Below are positions 17,128 to 26,500 of a DNA stretch of 64,000 nucleotides, piece after piece; positions within the stretch are counted from its first letter, which is position 1, and the number at the start of each line of letters is the position of its first letter. This stretch comes from Cytobacillus sp. S13-E01 (lineage in GTDB: Bacteria; Bacillota; Bacilli; Bacillales; Bacillaceae_L). The notes under the pieces were generated by a model, which was given only the letters and a program-made list of their open reading frames with translations, made no database searches and was not told the origin of the DNA. The translations under genes and the position numbers were made by a program. Location: positions 1-64,000 of the forward strand of contig NZ_JARFVC010000011.1 in the NCBI RefSeq assembly GCF_029193815.1, in the 5' to 3' direction.

Positions 17128-17685
17128 ATGAAAAAAAAATCGCTTAACTATTTAACTGAATTTGAAGTAAGTTGTCAAACAATGGCAATTATTCCAGTAA
17201 CAATTGGGGACAGTAAGTACTCACGAGTACTTGAAACAGATGGAGAGTACATAGTAGCTATGAAACCAATCGATATTGTAGAACATAGCTGCCGTTATTT
17301 CGGGAGCAGCCTCAAAGGAAGGCGGGAAGGAACGAAAGAATTGACTGGAGTTACCCACAAATCGCCAATTATAGTTGAAGCCACTAGCATGATTTACCTC
17401 TTTCCGACAGCCTCACCTACAAAACCACAGTGTGCTTGGATTTCACATGCTCATGTTTTAAAACGGGATTCAGGCGGATACGGAAAAACATCAGTATTCT
17501 TTCATAACGGAAAAACAATTTCACTTCCAGTTTCAGTAGGTTCCTTTACAAGTCAACTACAACGTACAGCCCAGTTACGTACAATTATGTCAGGTAGACT
17601 AGAAAAAAAGGAAAGAAAAATGAACTTTATTGTGAATGCACCCAATCACAACAAACCTAATTTAATCGAGATTGATAAGTATTAA
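17128..17685 (+). CDS. comK: Competence transcription factor ComK
   Basis: A 185-residue protein of the ComK family, the master activator of DNA-uptake genes (192 residues in B. subtilis). Recognisable blocks are FEVSCQTMAIIP, LKGRREGTKELTGVTHKSPI and AWISHAHVLKRD. The ATG at 17128 has AAAGGAG 8 bases upstream; an in-frame ATG at 17077 has no ribosome site. The frame is complete. The neighbouring yhzC-like, yhjD-like and yhjE-like genes agree with the B. subtilis comK locus. I could not find a clear pair of AAAAN5TTTT ComK boxes upstream. Confidence 0.9.
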   Translation: MKKKSLNYLTEFEVSCQTMAIIPVTIGDSKYSRVLETDGEYIVAMKPIDIVEHSCRYFGSSLKGRREGTKELTGVTHKSPIIVEATSMIYLFPTASPTKPQCAWISHAHVLKRDSGGYGKTSVFFHNGKTISLPVSVGSFTSQLQRTAQLRTIMSGRLEKKERKMNFIVNAPNHNKPNLIEIDKY

Positions 17686-17739
17686 ACATAAGTGAAAGAT
17701 TCAAGCAAGATGTTATTTTTCGAGTAGTATCATTATTTT

Positions 17740-17770
17740 ATGGCTCCTACATTTAATAGGGGCTTTATTC
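17740..17770. terminator. Hairpin between comK and the next convergent gene
   Basis: GGCTCCTA pairs with TAGGGGCT; the flanks are AT-rich on both sides. It could end either gene. Confidence 0.5.
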
Positions 17771-18121
17771 ATGTTTAATTAGATACTTCTCCATGAGTAC
17801 CGTTACTTCGTTTCTAATCCTTGGATTAAAATAATTATGCTGTTCTTCGTAGCCTTTATAGATAAAGGAAAATAACGTAAAAGCATCGTCCCGTTTAATC
17901 TGATAGACTTTAAGCTTTCTTTCTTTTAATTGTTGTTTGGCAAGATACAGGTCTTTGTGTACACGTTTAATAGCTCCTTCAATTAGATGTATATACGGAT
18001 CTCTTAATTTAAAAGGACTGCTTTCAATGATTGATATGTCGCGGTTGAAGATCGTTAATAACATTGGTAAGAAGATCGCTTGTTCAAGAATTTGTCGATC
18101 TTCATCTGGAATTCTAGTCAT
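17765..18121 (-). CDS. Conserved hypothetical protein, YhjD-like
   Basis: A 118-residue soluble, basic protein starting MTRIPDEDRQILEQAIFLPML, with the segment KLRDPYIHLIEGAIKRV. N-terminus, length and location beside comK fit the Bacillus YhjD group, which I recall only in outline, so no symbol is assigned. It has no signal peptide or metal motif. The function is unknown. Confidence 0.65.
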   Translation of the reverse strand: MTRIPDEDRQILEQAIFLPMLLTIFNRDISIIESSPFKLRDPYIHLIEGAIKRVHKDLYLAKQQLKERKLKVYQIKRDDAFTLFSFIYKGYEEQHNYFNPRIRNEVTVLMEKYLIKHE

Positions 18122-18311
18122 TAGAAAAACTCCTCACATAAAGAACGTATGTTTGGTTATATAATAAATCAAAATTGAAAAATAAGCAAGACAAAAAAAT
18201 ATATTCAAGAAAAGTATTTCTGCTATCGAAATAGTTTTAAGAATGGTAAAATAAATGCAAGTTAAAAGTTTTGAATGTTTAATTAACTTTAGAAAAGGAA
18301 GGGTTTTTGTT

Positions 18312-20321
18312 ATGACTACTATTGAAAAAAGAGGTATTAAATCTGAAGATTTATATAACTTAAAATCAGTAAATGATCCACAATTATCACCAAATGGTAG
18401 CAAAGTTGCTTTTTTAGAAACTGAGATAAACGAAGAGAAGCATGAGTATAAGACTCATATTTTTATGGGGAATCTTGAAAACAAGAGTGTAAAACAATGG
18501 ACATTTGGGGATGTAAGAGATAACTCTCCGAGATGGTCACCAAACGGTGAGACGATTACTTTTGTTTCAAATAGATCAGGGAAATCTCAACTTTACATAA
18601 TGGACGCAAACGGTGGGGAGCCAAGGCAATTAACTACATGCGTGAATGGTGCCAGAAATCCAATCTGGTCCCCAGATGGAGAAAAGATATTATTTGCAAC
18701 CTCACTCGCTCCAGATGAAAAAATCACGGATAAGGAAAAGAAGAAAGAGGATTCAGAAAAGAAATTGGAACCAATGGTTATAGACAGAATTCGTTATAAA
18801 TCGGACGCTGTTGGATTTTTAGATGACAAGCGTCAGCAGTTAGCAGTAGTTGATGTTGAAAGTGGAGAAGTTCAGCAACTAACGGATGGAAATCAAGATT
18901 ATGCAGCAGGTTGCTGGTCACCTGATGGAGAAAGTATTACTTTTTTTGCTGATCTATCAGATGAGCCAGATTACAATTTAGTATCTGACCTCTATATCAT
19001 GTCTTTAAAAGATAAGAGTTTACAAAAGGTAACTGGCAGTAATGGATTCTTTTCAAATAGCTCATGGTCTCCAGATGGACGATATATTTCCTTCATTGGA
19101 CATGAAAAAGAGTGCCAAAGTGCTACATTATCTCGTATTTGGTTATATAAAGTAGAAGACAAACAACTAACATGTTTAACAGCTGAATGGGATGTTCAAA
19201 TTGGTGATGTAGTAGTTGGTGACTTCCATTCAGGAAGCGTTAATCCAGGGATTGTTTGGACCGAGGATAGCAGAGGATTTTATTTTGTAATGAGTGATCA
19301 AGGAAACACAGGTGTGTATTATGGTTCAATTGAAGGTGAAATGTATCCTTCATTATTTGAGAGTCAACATGTATATGGCCTAACTGTCGATGGTAAAAGC
19401 CACAAGGCTGTAGTTGCTATCAGTAAACCAACACACCCAGGAGACTTATATACATTTGATTTAAGCACCGGTGAGATTGATCAATTAACATTTGTTAATG
19501 ACAAATTTTTAGAAGGTATAGAACTATCAGGTGCCGAACCGTTCACATTTAACGCACCGGATAACTGGGAAGTTCATGGATGGATTATGAAGCCAGTTGG
19601 CTTTGAAGAAGGCCAAAAATATCCAACTATTGTTGAAATCCACGGTGGCCCACATGCAATGTATGCAAACACATACTTCCATGAATTTCAGACGCTAACA
19701 GCACAAGGCTTTGTCGTTGTGTTTACAAATCCTCGTGGTAGTCATGGTTATGGGCAGACATTTGTTGATGCTGTTCGTGGAGACTATGGTGGAAAAGATT
19801 ATGTTGATGTCATGAGTTCGGTTGATTATGTACTTGAGACCTATGACTACATCGATGAAACAAAGCTAGGGGTAACTGGTGGTAGTTATGGTGGTTTTAT
19901 GACGAACTGGATAGTTGGGCATACTAATCGCTTTAAAGCGGCTGTTACCCAACGATCTATTTCAAACTGGTTAAGCTTCTATGGTGTAAGTGATATTGGA
20001 TATTACTTCTCTGAGTGGGAAGTAAAAGGTGATCTTGTGACCGACACTGAAAAGCTTTGGAAGCATTCACCGCTTCGTTATGTAGAAAATATTGAAACAC
20101 CACTTTTAATTTTACATGGTGAAAAAGACTACCGATGTCCGATTGAGCAAGCAGAGCAACTATTTGTTGCGTTAAAGAAACAAAAGAAAGCAACAAGGTT
20201 TGTTCGCTTCCCAGAGTCGAATCATGAATTGTCAAGAAGCGGAAATCCTAAACTCCGTATCGAACGCCTAAATCACATTAAAGGGTGGTTTGTAGACTAT
20301 TTACTAGGCGAAAAAGAATAA
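18312..20321 (+). CDS. S9-family prolyl oligopeptidase-like peptidase
   Basis: A 669-residue cytoplasmic serine peptidase (YuxL-like). The N-terminal half is a beta-propeller with repeated WSPDG/WSPNG motifs (for example SPRWSPNGE, NPIWSPDGE, SSWSPDGR). The C-terminal alpha/beta-hydrolase domain has the nucleophile in GGSYGG (Ser 525), the aspartate in LILHGEKDYRCP and the histidine in PESNHELSRSG. The ATG at 18312 follows GGAAGGG; an earlier ATG at 18255 lies in AT-rich leader. A charged KEKKKEDSEKK insert sits near residue 145. Confidence 0.9.
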   Translation: MTTIEKRGIKSEDLYNLKSVNDPQLSPNGSKVAFLETEINEEKHEYKTHIFMGNLENKSVKQWTFGDVRDNSPRWSPNGETITFVSNRSGKSQLYIMDANGGEPRQLTTCVNGARNPIWSPDGEKILFATSLAPDEKITDKEKKKEDSEKKLEPMVIDRIRYKSDAVGFLDDKRQQLAVVDVESGEVQQLTDGNQDYAAGCWSPDGESITFFADLSDEPDYNLVSDLYIMSLKDKSLQKVTGSNGFFSNSSWSPDGRYISFIGHEKECQSATLSRIWLYKVEDKQLTCLTAEWDVQIGDVVVGDFHSGSVNPGIVWTEDSRGFYFVMSDQGNTGVYYGSIEGEMYPSLFESQHVYGLTVDGKSHKAVVAISKPTHPGDLYTFDLSTGEIDQLTFVNDKFLEGIELSGAEPFTFNAPDNWEVHGWIMKPVGFEEGQKYPTIVEIHGGPHAMYANTYFHEFQTLTAQGFVVVFTNPRGSHGYGQTFVDAVRGDYGGKDYVDVMSSVDYVLETYDYIDETKLGVTGGSYGGFMTNWIVGHTNRFKAAVTQRSISNWLSFYGVSDIGYYFSEWEVKGDLVTDTEKLWKHSPLRYVENIETPLLILHGEKDYRCPIEQAEQLFVALKKQKKATRFVRFPESNHELSRSGNPKLRIERLNHIKGWFVDYLLGEKE

Positions 20322-20328
20322 GAATATA

Positions 20329-20362
20329 GGAACGCTTGGGGCTAACATTCCGAGCGTTTTTA
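20329..20362 (+). terminator. Terminator after the S9 peptidase gene
   Basis: AACGCTTGG pairs with CCGAGCGTT, followed by a T run. Confidence 0.8.
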
Positions 20363-20495
20363 ATGTCCAAATTTCTCATGAATTGGTTAAATTTAGCTAT
20401 AAGCTTCAAAAAAATAGGTGTACAATTAGGACAGAGTGGTAAAGGATATAATATAAACATATTAATATTGCAGCCAGGTAGGGGAGATAAGGGTT

Positions 20496-21113
20496 ATGGA
20501 TTTTGAAACAATCAGGGAGTTAACTGATTTAGATAGAATACTTGAATTACTTGGAGAATACAGGTCACTCGGCCCATTACCAGGGATCTTCCTTCCAATG
20601 CTAGAAGCATTTATTCCATTTTTACCATTAGTTCTGTTTGTAATGGCCAACGCAGCCGCTTTTGGCTTATGGCTAGGATTTTTATATTCCTGGATTGGTA
20701 CTTGCGCCGGTGCATTACTCGTTTTCTTTATTGTAAGAAAACTTGGCCAAAAGAAGTTATTCGGATTTATCAGTAGACATAAAAAGATAAAAAGTTTGAT
20801 GTACTGGGTTGAAAGTCATGGCTTTGGTCCGTTGTTCTTGTTGCTTTGTTTTCCGTTTACACCATCTGCTGCAATTAATATCGTAGCAGCTCTATCAAAA
20901 GTAAGTATCGGTCAATTTACGCTGGCGGTTTTGTGTGGAAAATTAGTGATGATTTTTATGGTCAGTTATATTGGATACGATGTTAGGGCTCTTGTACAAC
21001 AGCCTGTTCGTACAGCGATAGTGCTAATTGTAATCTTTATTTTATGGTATGTAGGAAAAAGAATTGAACAAAAATTAACGGTTCAAGGAGTTACTAAAGA
21101 AAAAGGAAATTAA
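20496..21113 (+). CDS. yhjE: VTT-domain (TVP38/TMEM64) membrane protein YhjE
   Basis: A 205-residue integral membrane protein of the SNARE-associated/DedA-like VTT family. The domain core GTCAGALLVFFIVRKLGQKK and LCFPFTPSAAINIVAALSKV is at about residues 70-145. It has about five hydrophobic segments. VTT proteins are thought to be lipid scramblases or transporters. GGGGAG precedes the ATG. The position near comK matches B. subtilis yhjE. Confidence 0.82.
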   Translation: MDFETIRELTDLDRILELLGEYRSLGPLPGIFLPMLEAFIPFLPLVLFVMANAAAFGLWLGFLYSWIGTCAGALLVFFIVRKLGQKKLFGFISRHKKIKSLMYWVESHGFGPLFLLLCFPFTPSAAINIVAALSKVSIGQFTLAVLCGKLVMIFMVSYIGYDVRALVQQPVRTAIVLIVIFILWYVGKRIEQKLTVQGVTKEKGN

Positions 21114-21475
21114 CTACGTATTGTCATACCCCAAATCACTGTAAGAATATTATTTATAATTATCTGAGAGAATAGAAAAAATGGTGGGGAAATTAGGGGT
21201 AATCGGCTGGAGAGTTGGGAGTGTAGATACATTGGGTTTATTATGATTAAACAAATTGAAGGGGAGTTCAATCTTAGATATTGGCCTGTGGATACTGTTG
21301 ACATAAAGTTTTCATAATTAACTTTGTAGTTGGTCATATAAATGGGGATAATATGTATCCAGAACGGGAGCGGGACCCAATCGAAATTTACGAACAGGCT
21401 TGTAACGCAGTTGTTATCCTTTTACTATCTTAATTAGAGAAATACCCTTTTTTTTCTGTTCTCGAAATAAATATG
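21114..21475 (+). pseudogene. Gene-less stretch with a possible decayed coding fragment
   Basis: No intact gene lies between yhjE and the next start. Two short, protein-like stretches can be read on the plus strand in different frames: QIEGEFNLRYWPVDTVDIKF at about 21250-21315, and NMYPERERDPIEIYEQACNA ending near 21433. They are out of frame with each other and I cannot name a family. They may be remains of a lost gene, or chance. Confidence 0.3.
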
Positions 21476-21517
21476 TTATTATTTTACATAACACTAAATG
21501 GAAAAGGAGAAATGGTG

Positions 21518-22039
21518 ATGTCATTAGAAAGTGTAAAAGCTCATTTCAAACAATATGATCGAGAAAAAGATGTGATGGAATTCGAAAGTCTGAGTGCAAC
21601 AGTCGAACAAGCTGCTGATACAATAGGAACCATACCAGCTCGAATTGCGAAAACATTATCATTTAGAGGGGAAGATGACAAAGCAATCCTTGTCGTAGCA
21701 GCTGGAGATGCGAAAATTGATAACAAAAAATTCCGTCATACCTTTGGCTTCAAAGCACGGATGTTAGGTGCAAAAGAGGTACTCGAACAAACTGGACATG
21801 CAGTAGGTGGAGTATGTCCTTTTGGATTGAAAAATGAGCTAGATATTTACCTTGATATCTCACTTAAACGTTTTGAAACTCTTTTTCCGGCCTGCGGTAG
21901 TACAAACTCTGCAATTGAGTTGACCTATGGTGAAATATTTAACTATTCATCTGCGTTGGATTGGATCGATGTTTGTAAAGGGTGGGAAGGAACGGAGCTT
22001 AAGGAAAAGGTAGCAGCTCTAAGTAACGATGGACGTTGA
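21518..22039 (+). CDS. YbaK/ProX-type aminoacyl-tRNA deacylase-like protein
   Basis: A 173-residue protein of the YbaK/EbsC family; members remove wrongly attached amino acids from tRNA. The block RIAKTLSFRG with the conserved lysine is present, followed by AKIDNKKFRHTFGFKARML and GGVCPFGL. The ATG at 21518 lies about 8 bases after GGAG; an ATG at 21512 is too close to it. It appears to be a free-standing deacylase. The exact tRNA substrate is not known. Confidence 0.85.
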   Translation: MSLESVKAHFKQYDREKDVMEFESLSATVEQAADTIGTIPARIAKTLSFRGEDDKAILVVAAGDAKIDNKKFRHTFGFKARMLGAKEVLEQTGHAVGGVCPFGLKNELDIYLDISLKRFETLFPACGSTNSAIELTYGEIFNYSSALDWIDVCKGWEGTELKEKVAALSNDGR

Positions 22040-22062
22040 GCTATTCCTTTTACATACTACAG

Positions 22063-22097
22063 AAAAAACAGACCACCACAAGTGTTGGTCTGTTTTA
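22063..22097. terminator. Bidirectional terminator
   Basis: AAAACAGACCA and TGGTCTGTTTT form a stem between two convergent genes. Confidence 0.85.
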
Positions 22098-22107
22098 TTG
22101 TGTTTCC

Positions 22108-22566
22108 TTACAACACAGGCTTCCAAATCATAAAAATAAATAAAAGTAAACCAAGGGCAGTGGCAATATAAAATTGATTACTAATCTTAGATAGTAAGAG
22201 ATTTTGTTCCGCAGGAAGATCAATTTCGTCTTTATTCCTTTCATCAAATATCCATGCTGCGAGTTTTTTTGATTTTGGTTCGATAAACCCTATCACTACT
22301 ACTTGAATAATAATATAAAGAATAAGAGAGCCGATTAACCAAAGGGTTAAAAAAGAACCATAGTTTCCTAGAATTACGAGTAAAATACCTGTTAGTACCG
22401 CAAGTGTTCCACCAATTTTTGGAAAATAATTAAGCTTTTGGGATAAAGCAATAGAATGCCGTAATGCTACTGCATTTTGATTTTTTCTTAATAAAATATG
22501 AGCAAAATAAGTAGGACCTATCCCGATAATGGCTGATAACACATGAATTATTACAAGAAACTTCAA
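22108..22566 (-). CDS. DUF2269-family membrane protein
   Basis: A 152-residue membrane protein with four hydrophobic segments starting MKFLVIIHVLSAIIGIGPTYFA. This N-terminal pattern (H, then GIGP) and the four-helix layout fit the DUF2269 family. It starts at TTG 22566, 7 bases after GGAGGGATA. The function is unknown. Confidence 0.7.
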   Translation of the reverse strand: MKFLVIIHVLSAIIGIGPTYFAHILLRKNQNAVALRHSIALSQKLNYFPKIGGTLAVLTGILLVILGNYGSFLTLWLIGSLILYIIIQVVVIGFIEPKSKKLAAWIFDERNKDEIDLPAEQNLLLSKISNQFYIATALGLLLFIFMIWKPVL

Positions 22567-22700
22567 TTGTATCCCTCCTGATATAAGACTTATTATTTAT
22601 TACATAAGTACCATACATATTATTTTTATATGATAAATATTTACCATTATACCAATTTTTTACTTTTGAGTCGATATCCGTTTAAATAATTTAGGATAAA

Positions 22701-22930
22701 TTACCCAATTAAACAAACTATGAGAATGTTAAAGCTATGTATTGATGCTAAAATAGGACCAAGGCATGCTCCAGTTAATAAAGGGATAGCTCCAATTATT
22801 CCTGTTAGTACAAGTAAACTAGCTACAAATATAAGCGCAAATGAATCCCCGTCCTTTTAATGGTAACCACCAATCTTTATTAGGTGATTTCAATATAGAC
22901 TTACAGTAAAATGGAATTAAGAAATAGATT
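22701..22930 (-). pseudogene. Frameshifted remnant of a small membrane protein (DUF2892-like)
   Basis: Read on the minus strand, one frame gives SPNKDWWLPLKG, and a second frame continues LLVLTGIIGAIPLLTGACLG before a stop at 22701. Together they resemble a short two-helix membrane domain such as DUF2892, broken by a frameshift near 22845. No ribosome site or intact start is seen. The family assignment is tentative. Confidence 0.45.
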
Positions 22931-23005
22931 GGTTGTATTAATTTATAGTTATAGTGTTAAGTATCTAATTTAAAATATTAACTTCTACATTTGGAGGTTC
23001 CAAAT

Positions 23006-26000
23006 ATGTCATTACACTTTATATTAGGACGAGCTGGTAGCGGAAAGACATTTACCTGTTTACAGGAGATCCGCGAAAGATTAATGGAAGACCCAACAGG
23101 TTCCCCAATTGTTTATTTAGTTCCAGATCAAATGACATTCCAATCTGAATACGACCTTATAAACACCCCAGGGCTAGGTGGGATGATGCGTGCCCAAGTG
23201 TTTAGTTTTACGCGGTTAGCTTGGCGTGTTCTTCAGGAAACAGGTGGAATGAGTCGTTATCATCTGAATAATGTCGGGGTTAACATGGTACTTCGAAAAA
23301 TAATTGAACATCGAAAAAAAGAATTAAAAGTATTCTCACGTGCATCTGAAAAAAGTGGGTTCATTACACAGATGGAAGAAATGATTGCGGAATTCAAACG
23401 ATATTGTGTTCAGGCAAACGAGTTACATGAACCAATCAATCAGTTTTCAACAGAAAAGAATCAAGTATTAGTTGATAAATTGCATGATCTTCAACTAATC
23501 TACGATGATTTGGAAAAACATTTATTTGATAAGTACGTTGATTCAGAAGACTATTTAAGACTATTAGCTGAAAAAATTCCAAATTCTATGTATCTTAAAG
23601 ATGCGGAGGTATTTATAGACGGGTTCCATAGCTATACACCTCAAGAATTTGAAGTGTTAGGACAGTTGATGAAAAAGTGTAAGTCCGTAACGATTACTTT
23701 ATCGGTTGATAAAAGATACGATGATCATCCTCCGCATGAGTTAAGTCTTTTTCGGATGACGGGTCATACCTATCAAAGTTTGCGTATGTTGGCGCAAGAA
23801 CTAAATGTTGATATACCAGAACCTATCGTAGTGTTAAAAGAAAACCCAAGATTTATAAATACACCTTCTTTGTCTCATTTGGAGCGTTATTATGATTCAA
23901 GACCTACAGTTCCATATAATGGAGCTGCTGCTGTTACTATTTGTCAAGCGGTTAATCGACGTTCAGAAATAGAGGGAGTAGCCAGAGAGATACTTAAATT
24001 AGTACGGGATAAAGGTTATCGTTATCGTGAAATTGCCATACTAGTACGAAATTCTAGTGATTATCATGAGATGATTGAAACGATATTTACTGATTATCGG
24101 ATTCCATTTTTTATTGACCAAAAAAGATCCATGCTGAACCATCCGCTAATTGAGTTCATTCGCTCAAGTCTTGAAGTAATAACAGGTAATTGGCGGTATG
24201 AAGCCATCTTCCGCTGTGTAAAAACAGACCTTCTATTTCCAATTGATCAGAAAAAGACTGCCTTAAGAGAAGATATGGACAAGCTAGAAAACTATGTTTT
24301 GGAGTACGGTGTAGAAGGGAGCCGTTGGACGAATCAAGAACGATGGGTATACCGAAAGCTTCGTGGCTTAGAAGATGAAGCGTTTGGCCAGACCGATAAA
24401 GAGCTTGAGTTTGAGGGGAAACTGAATCAGTTGAGAAACCTGATAGTGAATCCTATCCTTTCCTTACAAAAACGCTTAAACAAAGCAAAAGATGGTCGCG
24501 GGATGTGTGAGGCTCTCTATTTATTTTTAGAGGAACTTAAAATACCTGAGAAAATGGAAGCATTAAGAAATGATGCCGAGGCAGCTGGTCTCTTGGGAGA
24601 GGCTAGAGAGCATGACCAGGTATGGAAAGCGGTTGTAGAGTTACTCGATCAATTTGTTGAAATCATGGCAAACGAAAAGGTTTCACTTAAGTTGTTCAGC
24701 AGCATGCTTGACACTGGCATGGAAAGTATGAGATTTGCACTTGTTCCTCCAGCCATTGACCAAGTATTAGTCGCGAGTTTAGAACGTTCTCGTTTTTCGA
24801 ATATAAAATGTACGTTTATTATTGGTGCAAATGATGGCGTAATACCTGCAAAGCCAAATGATGAAGGTGTTCTTTCTGAACAAGACCGCGAATTGTTGGC
24901 AGAAGGTGGTATCAAGCTAGCTCCAGGTAGTCGTGAGCTTTTATTGGATGAAAACTTTTTAATTTATGGTGCATTAACGAGCGCATCAGAACAATTACAC
25001 ATTAGTTATCCATTAGCAAATGAAGAAGGTAAGTCATTGCTAGCTTCAGTTATTCTTAGTCGTTTAAAAGATTTATTTCCTTCGATTAATATGAAGTTAT
25101 TTGTTAATGAACCTGCTGAGTTAGATAGCAATGAACAGGCTCTTTACGCTGTGAACTCAGATGTGTCACTTTCGTATTTGACAGCACAACTCCAGGCATG
25201 GAAGCGACTATATCCAATTGATAACCTGTGGTGGGATGTATATAACTATTTTATCAATGATGAAACACTTAGGGAAAAGGCTAAACATGTATTAGGTAGC
25301 TTGTTTTATAAAAATGAAACAAAAAAATTACCACAACAAATTACAAAAGAATTATATGGTGACCATATTCAAGGTAGTGTCTCAAGAATGGAGGTATTCC
25401 AAGGATGTCCATTTTCCCATTTTGCAAGTTATGGACTCCGTTTGCAGGAACGAAATATCTTCCGTTTAGAAGCTCCAGATATTGGACAACTTTTCCATGC
25501 AGCTCTAAAACAAATTGCTGATGCACTTCATAAACGGAAATTAGACTGGCGTGATCTTACTAACGACCAATGTCATCAATTGGCTGTAGAGGCAGTCGAG
25601 ACGCTAGCTCCAAGATTACAACGGGAGATCTTATTAAGCTCTAACCGATATCACTATATTAAGAGAAAGCTCCAAGACATTATCAGCCGAGCTTCAAAGA
25701 TATTAAGTGAACATGCTAAGGCAAGTGGCTTCGCACCAGTTGGTTTAGAACTTGCATTTGGGAAAAATGGCCCATTACCACCGATTTCGTTTACGTTAAA
25801 CAATGGAACAACAATGGAGTTAGTAGGTAGGATTGATCGAGTAGACAAGGCTGAAAGTTCTAAGGGCGTGCTGCTACGTGTTGTCGATTATAAATCAAGT
25901 CAAAAAAATATTAACCTCTCAGAAGTTTATTATGGGTTAGCCCTACAGATGCTAACCTATCTTGATGTTATTGTCACACATTCAAAGAATTGGATTGGAA

Positions 26001-26500
26001 CTGAAGCGATTCCAGCGGGTGTATTATACTTTCATGTTCATAACCCAATGATCAATAGCAAAACAGCTATGTCAGAGGAGAGTATTGAAGAAGAAATTTT
26101 TAAACGTTTTAAAATGAAGGGTCTTTTATTAGGTGATGAAGAGGCAGTTCGATTAATGGATCAAACATTAGACACAGGACATTCTCAAATTGTCTCTGCG
26201 GCATTAAAAAAAGATGGCAGTTTTTATTCAACTTCAGCTGTAGCTAGTGAAGCAGACTTAGGGCACTTGCGCAACCATGTTCGTAATGTTTTCAAGGGAA
26301 TCGGTAATCGCATTACTGAAGGTGTGATTGACATTGCACCATACAAGCTTAAGGATAAATCACCATGTACGTATTGTTCGTTTAAAACAGTGTGTCAATT
26401 TGACCAAACGCTAGAGGAAAACAATTTTAGAATATTAACACAAGAGAAGAATGATGCAGTACTTGAAAAGATTAGGAAAGGAGGGGGTAGCCTTGAATAG
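23006..26500 (+). CDS. addB: ATP-dependent helicase/nuclease subunit B (AddB)
   Basis: A 1164-residue AddB. AddAB resects double-strand DNA ends and responds to Chi for recombination repair. Walker A GRAGSGKT is at residues 8-15. The RecB-type nuclease core GRIDRVDK and VVDYKSS lies in the C-terminal region. Four iron-sulfur cysteines are visible: one in GCPFSHF and three in CTYCSFKTVC (1121, 1124, 1130). GGAGG precedes the ATG at 23006. The end overlaps the addA start by 8 bases. Both nuclease and cluster residues look intact. Confidence 0.96.
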   Translation: MSLHFILGRAGSGKTFTCLQEIRERLMEDPTGSPIVYLVPDQMTFQSEYDLINTPGLGGMMRAQVFSFTRLAWRVLQETGGMSRYHLNNVGVNMVLRKIIEHRKKELKVFSRASEKSGFITQMEEMIAEFKRYCVQANELHEPINQFSTEKNQVLVDKLHDLQLIYDDLEKHLFDKYVDSEDYLRLLAEKIPNSMYLKDAEVFIDGFHSYTPQEFEVLGQLMKKCKSVTITLSVDKRYDDHPPHELSLFRMTGHTYQSLRMLAQELNVDIPEPIVVLKENPRFINTPSLSHLERYYDSRPTVPYNGAAAVTICQAVNRRSEIEGVAREILKLVRDKGYRYREIAILVRNSSDYHEMIETIFTDYRIPFFIDQKRSMLNHPLIEFIRSSLEVITGNWRYEAIFRCVKTDLLFPIDQKKTALREDMDKLENYVLEYGVEGSRWTNQERWVYRKLRGLEDEAFGQTDKELEFEGKLNQLRNLIVNPILSLQKRLNKAKDGRGMCEALYLFLEELKIPEKMEALRNDAEAAGLLGEAREHDQVWKAVVELLDQFVEIMANEKVSLKLFSSMLDTGMESMRFALVPPAIDQVLVASLERSRFSNIKCTFIIGANDGVIPAKPNDEGVLSEQDRELLAEGGIKLAPGSRELLLDENFLIYGALTSASEQLHISYPLANEEGKSLLASVILSRLKDLFPSINMKLFVNEPAELDSNEQALYAVNSDVSLSYLTAQLQAWKRLYPIDNLWWDVYNYFINDETLREKAKHVLGSLFYKNETKKLPQQITKELYGDHIQGSVSRMEVFQGCPFSHFASYGLRLQERNIFRLEAPDIGQLFHAALKQIADALHKRKLDWRDLTNDQCHQLAVEAVETLAPRLQREILLSSNRYHYIKRKLQDIISRASKILSEHAKASGFAPVGLELAFGKNGPLPPISFTLNNGTTMELVGRIDRVDKAESSKGVLLRVVDYKSSQKNINLSEVYYGLALQMLTYLDVIVTHSKNWIGTEAIPAGVLYFHVHNPMINSKTAMSEESIEEEIFKRFKMKGLLLGDEEAVRLMDQTLDTGHSQIVSAALKKDGSFYSTSAVASEADLGHLRNHVRNVFKGIGNRITEGVIDIAPYKLKDKSPCTYCSFKTVCQFDQTLEENNFRILTQEKNDAVLEKIRKGGGSLE

